Assembly (NCBI GenBank): GCA_002480735.1
Contig: DLCS01000268.1
Location: forward strand, 31,501 to 95,500
Source of the DNA: Bacillaceae bacterium UBA7792
Lineage (GTDB): Bacteria; Bacillota; Bacilli; Bacillales; Cytobacillaceae
Reading direction: 5' to 3'
DNA: 64,000 bases
Below are positions 1 through 7,354 of the stretch, in pieces. The notes below the pieces were generated by a model, which saw only the letters and a program-made list of their open reading frames with translations, did not search any database and was not told the DNA's origin. The translations under genes were made by a program, and so were the position numbers. Position 1 is the first letter of the stretch. Each line of letters opens with the position of its first letter.

Positions 1-124
1 GATGAGTTTGGCCGGAGCCAATTCCCTAGCGATTCTACCAGGAGGAACTCGCGGATTTAAAGCAGGAGATGAAGTTGAGGTACTTCTCTTAGAGGATCAT
101 GAGGGCAGTGAATGGCCTTGGTGA
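1..124 (+). CDS. moeA: Molybdopterin molybdenumtransferase MoeA, C-terminal end (partial)
   Basis: Only the last 40 codons are inside the window (reading frame from base 2, stop TGA at 122-124). They encode the small C-terminal beta-barrel end typical of MoeA, with the family-like run GANSLAILPGG and a short acidic tail ending EWPW. MoeA inserts molybdate into adenylylated molybdopterin in the cytoplasm to finish molybdenum cofactor. The end overlaps the start of mobB by 13 bp, so the two are translationally coupled. The moeA-mobB pairing is common in bacteria that make molybdoenzymes such as nitrate reductase. Identity rests on a short tail plus context, so it is good but not certain. Confidence 0.75.
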   Translation, partial: MSLAGANSLAILPGGTRGFKAGDEVEVLLLEDHEGSEWPW

Positions 125-633
125 GCCCTGTCATTTTTCAAATTGTAGGGTATCAAGATAGCGGCAAAACAAGCTTTATCAAAAAGTTGGTTAGTGAATT
201 AGAGAATCAGCATATAACAACAGCTACGATTAAGCATCATGGACATGGTGGGAAGCCTTTTTTTTACGAGGAAAAGGATTCCTACCAGCATTTGAAGGCA
301 GGGGCTGTTGCTTCTATTGTTGAAGGGGAAGGCCATCTAATCCTTCAATCTGAAAAAATAGTTTGGACACTAGAAGAAAAAATGAAGCTTCTTTCTTTTT
401 TCAATCCTGATGTGATCCTGATTGAAGGCCATAAAAAAGAGCCCTATCCAAAGGCTGTTATCATTCGGAGACAAGAAGACCTTGAATTGCTTGAGAAGCT
501 GGAGAACATTAAAGTGGTCTTCTATTGGCAAGAGATAGAAGTGAATTCAAAGCTTCCATACCCAGCATTTTCAATCAATGATGAAAAAGGTGTACAGTGG
601 TTAATAGAATTTTTGCAGGAATTAACAGAATGA
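112..633 (+). CDS. mobB: Molybdopterin-guanine dinucleotide biosynthesis adapter MobB
   Basis: 173 aa, the usual length for MobB. A P-loop GYQDSGKT lies at residues 13-20, followed by the conserved TIKHHGHGG segment and an ILIEGHK motif near residue 105. MobB is a GTP-binding helper for guanylation of the molybdenum cofactor. It overlaps the upstream moeA tail by 13 bp in another frame. The start at 112 has a modest purine-rich ribosome site (GAGGGCAG); a GTG at 121 is an alternative that keeps the P-loop intact. Context (moeA before, a NarI-like gene and fnr after) fits a role in supplying nitrate reductase. Confidence 0.9.
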   Translation: MALVSPVIFQIVGYQDSGKTSFIKKLVSELENQHITTATIKHHGHGGKPFFYEEKDSYQHLKAGAVASIVEGEGHLILQSEKIVWTLEEKMKLLSFFNPDVILIEGHKKEPYPKAVIIRRQEDLELLEKLENIKVVFYWQEIEVNSKLPYPAFSINDEKGVQWLIEFLQELTE

Positions 634-704
634 TAAGGGATTTTCAATCCTTTTTGTGAGTTGTTCAAAAAAAAGTCGAAAAATGTTAAAAAATTTGTCA
701 AAAG

Positions 705-720
705 TGTAACTTTTATCACT
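705..720 (+). promoter_or_regulatory. Fnr box upstream of the narI-like gene
   Basis: TGTAA-CTTTTA-TCACT resembles the Fnr/CRP-type palindrome TGTGA-N6-TCACA (8 of 10 arm positions). Its centre at 712.5 lies 41.5 bp before a start point near 754 predicted from a TAATAT -10 box at 742-747. This is the geometry of a class II activator site. Confidence 0.6.
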
Positions 721-741
721 GTGTCCACCCATCCTCCCCAT

Positions 742-747
742 TAATAT
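742..747 (+). promoter_or_regulatory. -10 element of an Fnr-dependent promoter
   Basis: TAATAT (5 of 6 to TATAAT) without a recognisable -35 box, as expected for an activator-dependent promoter. The Fnr-like box is centred 41.5 bp upstream of the inferred start (about 754), and the next gene begins at 798. Confidence 0.5.
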
Positions 748-797
748 GTTTGTAAGGGGATTCATGTTTATACATAGAGATGGGGGGAGAGAGAAAG

Positions 798-1232
798 ATG
801 GGGTTGCTTCAAATGATGCTTTGGCTCGTTTATCCTTATGCCGTCATTGCGGTACTAGGGATGGGACTAATCTGGCAGGTTCACCCACGATTAGAGCAAG
901 AGGAGGTTCGTTCCATTCAAAGATTTCATAAATTCTTGAATAGAACGACAATCGCCCTAATGCTCTTAAGCTTTTTAACAGGGATTGGTGTAGTGTTGTT
1001 TAACCGAATATCAGACGACCCGGAAAAGTTATATCATTGGGTAAAAAGCTTGATGCACTTGGAACCAGATACAGCATTGATTGAAGATATATCCCTTCTT
1101 TCTCGTACACATTTCATCCTGTTGTTAACGTTTTTATTTATCTTGCCTTTTTCAAAATATATCCGCTATTTATGGATACCAGGTTTTTTTTCTAAGGAAA
1201 AATGGTCCAATGATTCCACAAATATGAACTAA
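798..1232 (+). CDS. Short NarI-like membrane protein (nitrate reductase gamma-subunit relative)
   Basis: 144 aa starting at the ATG at 798, chosen because GGGGGGAGA lies 8 bp before it; the ATG at 780 would place that ribosome site inside the gene. Three hydrophobic segments are visible (about residues 6-26, 46-66 and 98-120). The second half aligns by eye with the C-terminal part of NarI: a W-x3-L-x2-L-x-PD-x2-L-x-E pattern, then a histidine in the last helix and a PF-x6-W-x-P end. Typical NarI is about 225 aa with more helices and several haem-ligand histidines; here the first half is missing or diverged. It is preceded by an Fnr-type promoter. It could be a free-standing cytochrome-b-like subunit or a shortened paralogue. 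Family link is inferred; function unknown. Confidence 0.5.
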   Translation: MGLLQMMLWLVYPYAVIAVLGMGLIWQVHPRLEQEEVRSIQRFHKFLNRTTIALMLLSFLTGIGVVLFNRISDDPEKLYHWVKSLMHLEPDTALIEDISLLSRTHFILLLTFLFILPFSKYIRYLWIPGFFSKEKWSNDSTNMN

Positions 1233-1246
1233 TAATATGGAAATAC

Positions 1247-1280
1247 TGTGACAAATATAACAAGTGTGATGCCTTTCACT
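1247..1280 (+). promoter_or_regulatory. Tandem Fnr boxes upstream of ywiC
   Basis: Two Fnr-type palindromes lie 18 bp apart: TGTGA-N6-TAACA at 1247-1262 and TGTGA-N6-TCACT at 1265-1280. The second is centred at 1272.5. A -10 like box TATAGT at 1303-1308 predicts a start near 1314, again putting the site at about -41.5. ywiC begins at 1340. Confidence 0.75.
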
Positions 1281-1339
1281 CCTTTTGATTTTCCTATTCC
1301 GCTATAGTAGAGGGAGGAAGAAAGAGGAGTGATTTTTTT

Positions 1340-2056
1340 ATGAAATTATTCTTGCCGAAGCAGCACGGGGCATGGGCCATGTTAATTATCCCATTTTGGT
1401 TAGGAGTTGCTGCCTCACATTTTATGTGGCAGCATATTCCCTTTTTTATCGGTTGGCTGCTATTATACTTATCGACCTATCCCATGCTGTTTCTTTTTAA
1501 AGGGAAAAAAATCCCTTTCTATCGCAAATGGACATTAATCTATTTCATACCAGCTCTTGTTCTACTGATGATTCCGTTATGGACAAGACCGAGCATCATC
1601 ATCTTTGGTTTAGCAATGATTCCTTTTTTTGCAATTAATGCTTATTTTTCTAGTCAAAAAAATGATCGAGCTGTATTGAATGATTTTAGCGCGATTTTCG
1701 CTTTTTGTATTGCTGGAGCGGCTAGTGGCTATTTACCGAACGGAACCATCAATTCGGAAATGATTCTCGGCTTTTTTGCTTCTGCATTGTTTTTCATCGG
1801 TGCCACCTTTTATGTGAAGACAATGATTAGAGAAAAGAAGAATAAGGTCTACAAGTGGATTTCTTGGATTTACCATCTGCTTGTTCCGATTTTGTTTTTG
1901 GTCATGGGAAATTGGGTGGTGGCCATTGCTTTTGTCCCTAGTTTAATAAGAGCTATCTATTATTATGGTAAGCCTTTGCCAATGATGAAAATTGGGATTA
2001 TGGAAATCGTGAATTCAGCCATCTTCTTTATTATCATGATATTTGCGATTGTTTAA
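1340..2056 (+). CDS. ywiC: YwiC-like integral membrane protein
   Basis: 238 aa, almost entirely hydrophobic, with about seven or eight membrane segments. The N-terminus MKLFLPKQHGAWAMLIIPF carries the KQHGAWAM motif typical of the YwiC-like family, and a SSQKNDRAVLNDF stretch lies mid-protein. Function of the family is unknown. In B. subtilis ywiC sits in the narK-fnr-nar region, and here it is convergent with fnr and preceded by two Fnr boxes at activator spacing, so induction without oxygen is likely. It shares a bidirectional terminator with fnr. Confidence 0.85.
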   Translation: MKLFLPKQHGAWAMLIIPFWLGVAASHFMWQHIPFFIGWLLLYLSTYPMLFLFKGKKIPFYRKWTLIYFIPALVLLMIPLWTRPSIIIFGLAMIPFFAINAYFSSQKNDRAVLNDFSAIFAFCIAGAASGYLPNGTINSEMILGFFASALFFIGATFYVKTMIREKKNKVYKWISWIYHLLVPILFLVMGNWVVAIAFVPSLIRAIYYYGKPLPMMKIGIMEIVNSAIFFIIMIFAIV

Positions 2057-2061
2057 AAAGA

Positions 2062-2092
2062 AAAAACTCGGGAAATGAAATCCCGAGTTTTT
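2062..2092. terminator. Bidirectional terminator between ywiC and fnr
   Basis: Stem ACTCGGGA/TCCCGAGT with a 7-nt loop, flanked by A-run on the left and T-run on the right, so it can end both convergent transcripts. It starts right after the ywiC stop and ends 2 bp before the fnr stop codon. Confidence 0.9.
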
Positions 2093-2093
2093 A

Positions 2094-2786
2094 CTATTCT
2101 ATATTACAAATCTCAATTGGACAGTTTTCACAATCGATTTCTACCTTCAAATAATCTAAATCATGTATGGTAATAATTCCTTTATCGATGCTAATGATTT
2201 CATTTCTTCTCAATTCACTTAACAAACGGTTCACTACCTCCCGTGATGTCCCACAGAAGTTAGCCAACTCTTGATTAGTTAAGGGAGTATCAATAACAAT
2301 CCCATTATCAGCGGCTACACCATAGCTGTTGGAGAGTCGAATTAAAGTCGAGTACAAAGCTCCCTTCTTCCCGTGCAGGACAAGGTCACGAAACTTTGTT
2401 TGTGTCTTGCGATGCTCATTGCTCATCCATTTCATGAACTCTATAGCCATCCCATGATCATCGCCTAGTCTTTTTTCCAATTCATTTTTAAAAATAACTG
2501 CGACTTCCCCGCTCTCAATGACTTTGGCATTCTGCATATGGTTTTGAGCGGAGCAGTAGAGAGAAAGCTCACCAATCAAATCTCCTTCAGAAGCCATCCT
2601 TAGGGTAAGCTCACGACCGTCAGGAATCATTTTGCTCATTTGAATTTTTCCACTGATTATAATATATAACTCATTCGCTTTCGTTCCTTCCTGAAAAAGA
2701 AAAGAACCTTTTTGGATCTTGCGAATGTGATGTACTGTTTCTAATAGTGATTGGAGTTCAGTTGAAATGTCTGTGAAAGCTTGCAT
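2094..2786 (-). CDS. fnr: Anaerobic transcriptional regulator Fnr (Crp/Fnr family)
   Basis: 230 aa. An N-terminal cyclic-nucleotide-like beta-barrel (SGKIQMSKMIPDGRELTLR) is followed by the dimerisation helix and a winged helix-turn-helix with TNQELANFCGTSREVVNRLLSEL near residues 167-190. The extreme C-terminus has cysteines 219, 222 and 227 (C-x2-C-x4-C), matching the C-terminal cluster ligands of B. subtilis Fnr rather than the N-terminal cluster of E. coli FNR. It should bind a [4Fe-4S] cluster and activate anaerobic genes. Fnr-type sites are present at two promoters immediately to its left, its probable targets. No narK is seen next to it. Confidence 0.93.
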   Translation of the reverse strand: MQAFTDISTELQSLLETVHHIRKIQKGSFLFQEGTKANELYIIISGKIQMSKMIPDGRELTLRMASEGDLIGELSLYCSAQNHMQNAKVIESGEVAVIFKNELEKRLGDDHGMAIEFMKWMSNEHRKTQTKFRDLVLHGKKGALYSTLIRLSNSYGVAADNGIVIDTPLTNQELANFCGTSREVVNRLLSELRRNEIISIDKGIITIHDLDYLKVEIDCENCPIEICNIE

Positions 2787-2938
2787 GCAATAACCACCTT
2801 TTATGAGACAATACCTGCCCTAATATCAGTTTAGGAATAATTGAATAGATAGTCAACAAAATAAGACAAAATTCGAAAGCGATAGGCTGGAAATCATTTT
2901 TTCAGGTTTCATTTTTTTGACTTTTTTGAAAACAACTA

Positions 2939-2967
2939 TTGATTTTTACGATGTAAATTCATATAAT
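2939..2967 (+). promoter_or_regulatory. SigA promoter of the arginine operon with possible ArgR operator
   Basis: TTGATT, 17 bp, then a perfect TATAAT at 2962-2967 predict a start near 2974, about 67 nt before argC. One good ARG half-site (ATTCATA) lies at 2957-2963 inside the promoter, and a weak second box lies at 2976-2993. The promoter is well supported; the operator is weaker than the pair in front of carB. Confidence 0.7.
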
Positions 2968-3040
2968 GAAAACCATATAAATTTATAAAAATAACTTCTG
3001 TTGGTTATTTATACATCAATATAAAAGGATGGAGAGGGAG

Positions 3041-4075
3041 ATGAAGGTATCCATAATTGGGACGACAGGATATGGGGGAGTTGAGTTGCTTCGCATCCTG
3101 AATCAGCATCCTGTATTTCAAATACATTCTATTCATTCTACAAGGGGTGAAATCCCGATATGGGAGGAATATCCACATTTATACGGGATTCTAAATGAAA
3201 GGATTCAGGTGATCGATTTTGACCAAATAGGTGAGGAAAGTGACCTTGTATTCCTTGCTACTCCTTCAGGTGTTTCTCGTAAGCTAGTGAAGGAACTGGC
3301 GAATAAAGATGTAAAGATCATTGATCTTTCAGGTGATCATCGCCTGCAAAATTCATTGGATTATTCACAATGGTACAAATTAGAGCCAGCTGAAGACGTC
3401 GTTGTCGATCAGGCTGTCTATGGTCTCAGTGAATGGAACGAACATGATATAGAGTCTGCATCACTCATTGCAAATCCTGGATGCTATGCAACAGCTGCAT
3501 TATTAGGTCTGGGACCCGTTGCAAAGGAAGAGTTGATTGAGCCTGATACGATTATTATTGATGGCAAATCGGGAACCTCTGGAGCAGGAAAATCATTGAC
3601 AAAAGGGTCCTTGTACGCCGAGGTGAATGAAAATTTTAAAATCTATAAGGTTAATGAGCATCAGCATACCCCTGAGATTGAACAGCAGCTGCGGAGCTGG
3701 AATAAGCATACAAAGCCAATCACTTTTAGCACCCATCTTCTACCGATAACTCGAGGAATCATGACAACAATATATGCGAGACTAAAGACCAACTGGTCAA
3801 CAGAGCAACTTCTAGAGCTCTATCGGGAGACATATAACAAGCATCCATTCATTCGAATTCGTCCTCTAGGAAATTTTCCAGCGGTTAAAGAGGTTGCTGG
3901 TTCAAACTATTGTGACATCGGCCTTCATGTGGATGAAAGAACGGGAAGAGTCACAATCGTATCCGTGATCGACAATTTAATGAAAGGGGCCGCGGGTCAA
4001 GCGGTTCAGAATGCCAATATTTTATACGGGTTAGACCAAACTTCAGGTCTGGATTTTATGCCGCTTTATCCGTGA
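3041..4075 (+). CDS. argC: N-acetyl-gamma-glutamyl-phosphate reductase
   Basis: 344 aa from the ATG at 3041, which has GGAGAGGG just before it and gives the family length; the ATG at 3029 overlaps that ribosome site. The N-terminal nucleotide-binding motif is GTTGYGGVELL, and the catalytic cysteine is Cys148 in ANPGCYATA. It reduces N-acetyl-glutamyl phosphate with NADPH to the semialdehyde, the third step of arginine synthesis. It is the first gene of argCJBD-carB-argF, 26 bp ahead of argJ. Confidence 0.96.
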   Translation: MKVSIIGTTGYGGVELLRILNQHPVFQIHSIHSTRGEIPIWEEYPHLYGILNERIQVIDFDQIGEESDLVFLATPSGVSRKLVKELANKDVKIIDLSGDHRLQNSLDYSQWYKLEPAEDVVVDQAVYGLSEWNEHDIESASLIANPGCYATAALLGLGPVAKEELIEPDTIIIDGKSGTSGAGKSLTKGSLYAEVNENFKIYKVNEHQHTPEIEQQLRSWNKHTKPITFSTHLLPITRGIMTTIYARLKTNWSTEQLLELYRETYNKHPFIRIRPLGNFPAVKEVAGSNYCDIGLHVDERTGRVTIVSVIDNLMKGAAGQAVQNANILYGLDQTSGLDFMPLYP

Positions 4076-4101
4076 AAAGTCATGTACAAGGAGGAAAATG
4101 A

Positions 4102-5334
4102 GTGGGAACACTAACGAAAGCTTCAAAAATACAAGAATTAGAGAATGGTAGCATCCTTTCTCCTAAGGGATTTAAGGCAGGTGGAATTCATGCGGGTCTT
4201 CGCTATTCCAAAAAGGATGTAGGGATGATTGTGAGCGAAGTTCCAGCTAATAGTGCCGCCGTCTATACTTTGAATCATTTCCAGGCTGCGCCGATACTCG
4301 TTACAAAAGAAAGCTTGAGTACGACCGGACAATTAAGGGCAGTGGTAGTGAATAGTGCTTGCGCAAATGCATGTACGGGCGAAAGAGGGCTATTAGATGC
4401 TTATGAAATGAGAGAAATAGCGGCTCGAAAAATAGATGTTCAACCAGAGCTAGTTGCAGTGGCTTCCACAGGTGTGATTGGGGAATTTATGAAAATGGAT
4501 AAGATCCGCCAAGGAATTACCCAATTGGAGCTTGGTGTACTTGATGAGGATGCGAAGGATTTCCAAACAGCGATCCTAACGACGGATACCTGTATGAAGA
4601 AATGTGGTTTTCAAGCTCGTATTGATGGGGAAATCGTGAAAATGGGCGGAGCAGCCAAAGGCTCTGGTATGATTCATCCCAATATGGCGACGATGCTAGG
4701 CTTTATCACGACGGATGCGAATATTGCCCCGGAATTTCTGCAGCAAGCATTAAGAGAAGTAACGAATCATACCTTTAACCAAATTACGGTTGATGGAGAT
4801 ACATCGACAAATGACATGGTGCTTGTGATGGCAAATGGTTTAGCGGAGCATTCATCGTTAACACCAGACCATCCCGAATGGGAAACCTTTCTTCAGCTAC
4901 TTTCTCATACATGTGAAAGCTTAGCAAAGCAAATCGCCAAGGATGGGGAAGGAGCAACAAAGCTTGTCGAGGTCGAGGTCGTGGGTGCAGTGAGCGAGGA
5001 GGATGCTCGAGGGGTGGCAAAGCAAATTGTTGGCTCCAATTTAGTCAAAACAGCCATCTACGGAGCGGATGCCAATTGGGGAAGAATCATTAGTGCAATT
5101 GGAAAGGCCGAAGCAAAAGTAGACCCGGCTAAGGTGAGTATCTCGATTGGTCCAATCAAGATGCTAGAAAACAGCAATCCGTCTGTCTTTTCTGAAGAGG
5201 AAGCAACTGCCTATTTACAGCAAGACTTCATCAAGATCCATGTCGATCTTCATCTTGGAGAAGGTATGGGGAAGGCATGGGGCTGCGATTTATCATATGA
5301 TTATGTCAAAATTAACGCAAGCTATCGAACATAG
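4102..5334 (+). CDS. argJ: Bifunctional ornithine acetyltransferase / glutamate N-acetyltransferase
   Basis: 410 aa, starting at GTG 4102 behind an AAGGAGG at 7 bp spacing. It contains the self-cleavage motif MIHPNMATMLGF, in which Thr197 becomes the N-terminal nucleophile of the beta chain, and conserved SACANACTG near residue 90. ArgJ recycles the acetyl group from N-acetylornithine to glutamate, so no separate argA or argE is needed for flux. It is the second gene in the operon, 11 bp from argB. Confidence 0.96.
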   Translation: MGTLTKASKIQELENGSILSPKGFKAGGIHAGLRYSKKDVGMIVSEVPANSAAVYTLNHFQAAPILVTKESLSTTGQLRAVVVNSACANACTGERGLLDAYEMREIAARKIDVQPELVAVASTGVIGEFMKMDKIRQGITQLELGVLDEDAKDFQTAILTTDTCMKKCGFQARIDGEIVKMGGAAKGSGMIHPNMATMLGFITTDANIAPEFLQQALREVTNHTFNQITVDGDTSTNDMVLVMANGLAEHSSLTPDHPEWETFLQLLSHTCESLAKQIAKDGEGATKLVEVEVVGAVSEEDARGVAKQIVGSNLVKTAIYGADANWGRIISAIGKAEAKVDPAKVSISIGPIKMLENSNPSVFSEEEATAYLQQDFIKIHVDLHLGEGMGKAWGCDLSYDYVKINASYRT

Positions 5335-5345
5335 GAGAGAATGCG

Positions 5346-6119
5346 ATGAAAACGGTCCTTATAAAATGTGGTGGAAGTACGATTGAGGAATTGTCTAAGG
5401 ATTTTTTTTCGAGCCTTCATGAATTAAGGCATCAGGGGTATAAAATCATCATCGTTCATGGCGGAGGACCAGATATTAATCAAATGCTGAAACTGCTCAA
5501 CGTAGAGCCTGAATTTGTTAATGGCTTAAGAAAGACAAGTAAAGCAACATTAAAGGTTGTGGAAACAGTTCTTTCTGGACAGACAAATCGTAAGCTGGTG
5601 GAAAAGCTGACTGAACACGGGCTCAAAGCCATCGGACTAAACGGCAGCGATGCGGACCTCTTAAAGGGAAGCTATATTGATAAAGACCAGCTAGGTTATG
5701 TCGGGGATGTTACTTCGGTCAACAGTGAATTTTTGGAGCTGATCTTGAAAAGGGATTTGATTCCGGTCATTACTCCAATTGCTTTGGCAGAGGATGGAGC
5801 GAAGCTGAATGTTAATGCGGATTATGCAGCAGCAGCCATCGCACGGGCCTTAAAGGTGGATCAGTGTTTATTTGTTACTGATGTTGAAGGGATCATGATT
5901 AATGGTTCTGTAAAAAAGTCTATTTCGGTGACAGAAATAGAAAGTTATATTAACCATGGTCAAATTTACGGGGGCATGGTTCCAAAGGTTGTTTCAGCAA
6001 TCACAGCTCTCGAAAAAGGAATTGAAGGAGTAAGAATTGTCGCGGGAAAAAAAGGCTTTTACGAAAATCAATTATGGCTTGGAACGAAAATTATCGGAAG
6101 GGAGAGAATAGTCGAATGA
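5346..6119 (+). CDS. argB: Acetylglutamate kinase
   Basis: 257 aa amino-acid-kinase fold protein. It shows the N-terminal KCGGSTIEEL and VHGGGPDINQ nucleotide/phosphate loops, the NVNADYAAAAIA segment and VTDVEGI near residue 180. It phosphorylates N-acetylglutamate, the second arginine step. It overlaps argD by 4 bp (ATGA), so translation is coupled. The short form without an N-terminal helix suggests the arginine-insensitive type, which is an inference from length only. Confidence 0.95.
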   Translation: MKTVLIKCGGSTIEELSKDFFSSLHELRHQGYKIIIVHGGGPDINQMLKLLNVEPEFVNGLRKTSKATLKVVETVLSGQTNRKLVEKLTEHGLKAIGLNGSDADLLKGSYIDKDQLGYVGDVTSVNSEFLELILKRDLIPVITPIALAEDGAKLNVNADYAAAAIARALKVDQCLFVTDVEGIMINGSVKKSISVTEIESYINHGQIYGGMVPKVVSAITALEKGIEGVRIVAGKKGFYENQLWLGTKIIGRERIVE

Positions 6120-7273
6120 CTTATTTATTTCCGACATATGCCCGCTGGGATGTAGAGCCTGCGTCTGCAGAAGGAAGCTATTTAACAGATGTTAATGGGA
6201 AAAAATATTTAGATTTTACCTCAGGAATTGGTGTGTGCAATCTAGGTCATAAGCCTAAAATGGTGCTAGAAGCGGTAAAAAAGCAATTGGATCAATTTTG
6301 GCATGTTTCCAACCTATTTACAATGGGGCAGCAGGAAAAAGCGGCGGAAATGCTTGCCAATGCGGCTGGACTCGATGCTGTATTCTTTGCCAATAGTGGG
6401 GCCGAGGCAAATGAAGGTGCCATAAAGCTGGCGAGGAAGGCAACAGGGAAGGAGAAAATCATTACATTCGAACAATCCTTCCATGGTCGAACCTTTGCGA
6501 CAATGGCTGCTACTGGTCAAGAAAAAATAAAACAGGGTTTTGGTCCAATGCTTGAAAGGTTTGTGTATGTTCCATTCAATAACTTAGAAAGCTTAGAAGA
6601 TCAGATGGGTGAAGATGTGGCCGCTGTTATGCTTGAGATTGTGCAAGGAGAGGGCGGAGTGCATGCTGGTAACATTGAGTTCCTAAAAGGAGTAGAAAGA
6701 CTTTGCAAAAAGTGGGGAGCACTCTTCATTATTGATGAAATTCAAACCGGGATTGGAAGAACAGGAAAACCCTTTGCCTTCCAGCATTTTGACTTGAAGC
6801 CTGATATCGTCACATCGGCCAAAGGGCTGGGAAGCGGCTTACCTATTGGAGCTGTGATTGGAAAGGCTGAACTAAAGGAATCTTTTGGACCCGGAAGCCA
6901 TGGTTCAACCTTCGGCGGCAATCCGGTTAGTATAGCAGCTGCTATTGAAACGATGGAAAATATTTTTGAACAGGGATTTCTTGAAGAGGTCTTAATTAAA
7001 AGTGAATTCTATATGTCACAGCTTTTAAAACAATTTGGTCATTTTGATAAGATCAAGGAAGTGAGAGGCCTCGGTTTAATGATCGGAATCGAATTCAGCT
7101 ATCCCGTTCAAAATCTATTAGCAGAGTTGAGAAATGAAGGTCTTCTTACACTTCCAGCAGGGGAACATGTTTTAAGGCTATTACCGCCTTTAACAGTAAC
7201 CATTCAGGAAATGGAGAAAAGCATTGAGATCATGAAGAAAACAATTGAAAAGATGAGTAAAACGGCCGTATAA
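6116..7273 (+). CDS. argD: Acetylornithine aminotransferase
   Basis: 385 aa from the ATG that overlaps the argB stop; this length equals the B. subtilis enzyme. Class III aminotransferase signatures are visible: the NSGAEANEGAIKLAR phosphate loop, FIIDEIQTGIGRTG, and the PLP lysine in TSAKGLGSGLP. It makes N-acetylornithine from the semialdehyde with glutamate as amino donor. In B. subtilis carA follows directly, but here the next gene is carB after an 81-bp gap that contains ARG boxes. Confidence 0.95.
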   Translation: MTYLFPTYARWDVEPASAEGSYLTDVNGKKYLDFTSGIGVCNLGHKPKMVLEAVKKQLDQFWHVSNLFTMGQQEKAAEMLANAAGLDAVFFANSGAEANEGAIKLARKATGKEKIITFEQSFHGRTFATMAATGQEKIKQGFGPMLERFVYVPFNNLESLEDQMGEDVAAVMLEIVQGEGGVHAGNIEFLKGVERLCKKWGALFIIDEIQTGIGRTGKPFAFQHFDLKPDIVTSAKGLGSGLPIGAVIGKAELKESFGPGSHGSTFGGNPVSIAAAIETMENIFEQGFLEEVLIKSEFYMSQLLKQFGHFDKIKEVRGLGLMIGIEFSYPVQNLLAELRNEGLLTLPAGEHVLRLLPPLTVTIQEMEKSIEIMKKTIEKMSKTAV

Positions 7274-7293
7274 GGCTCACATTTTTGCTCAAT

Positions 7294-7331
7294 TATGAAT
7301 AAAAATAAATCATTATTAATAAATATACACA
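7294..7331 (+). promoter_or_regulatory. Tandem ARG boxes (ArgR/AhrC operator) before carB
   Basis: Two 18-bp sites fit TNTGAATWWWWATTCANW: 7294-7311 (perfect left half, three mismatches on the right) and 7314-7331 (about two mismatches). Their centres are 20 bp apart, the usual spacing of paired ARG boxes bound by one ArgR hexamer. They lie between argD and carB, ending 8 bp before the carB ribosome site. A TTGCTC at 7285-7290 could be a -35 box, but no convincing -10 is seen. Confidence 0.65.
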
Positions 7332-7354
7332 TTTTATTAAAGGAGGGACACTTC

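Noticed and set aside
2820-2900. Fnr autoregulatory site upstream of fnr
   Set aside because: No TGTGA-N6-TCACA-like palindrome was found in this interval.
4784-5020. Reverse-strand frame inside argJ, rich in P, H and R
   Set aside because: Composition is that of an antisense shadow of a conserved gene; no ribosome site.
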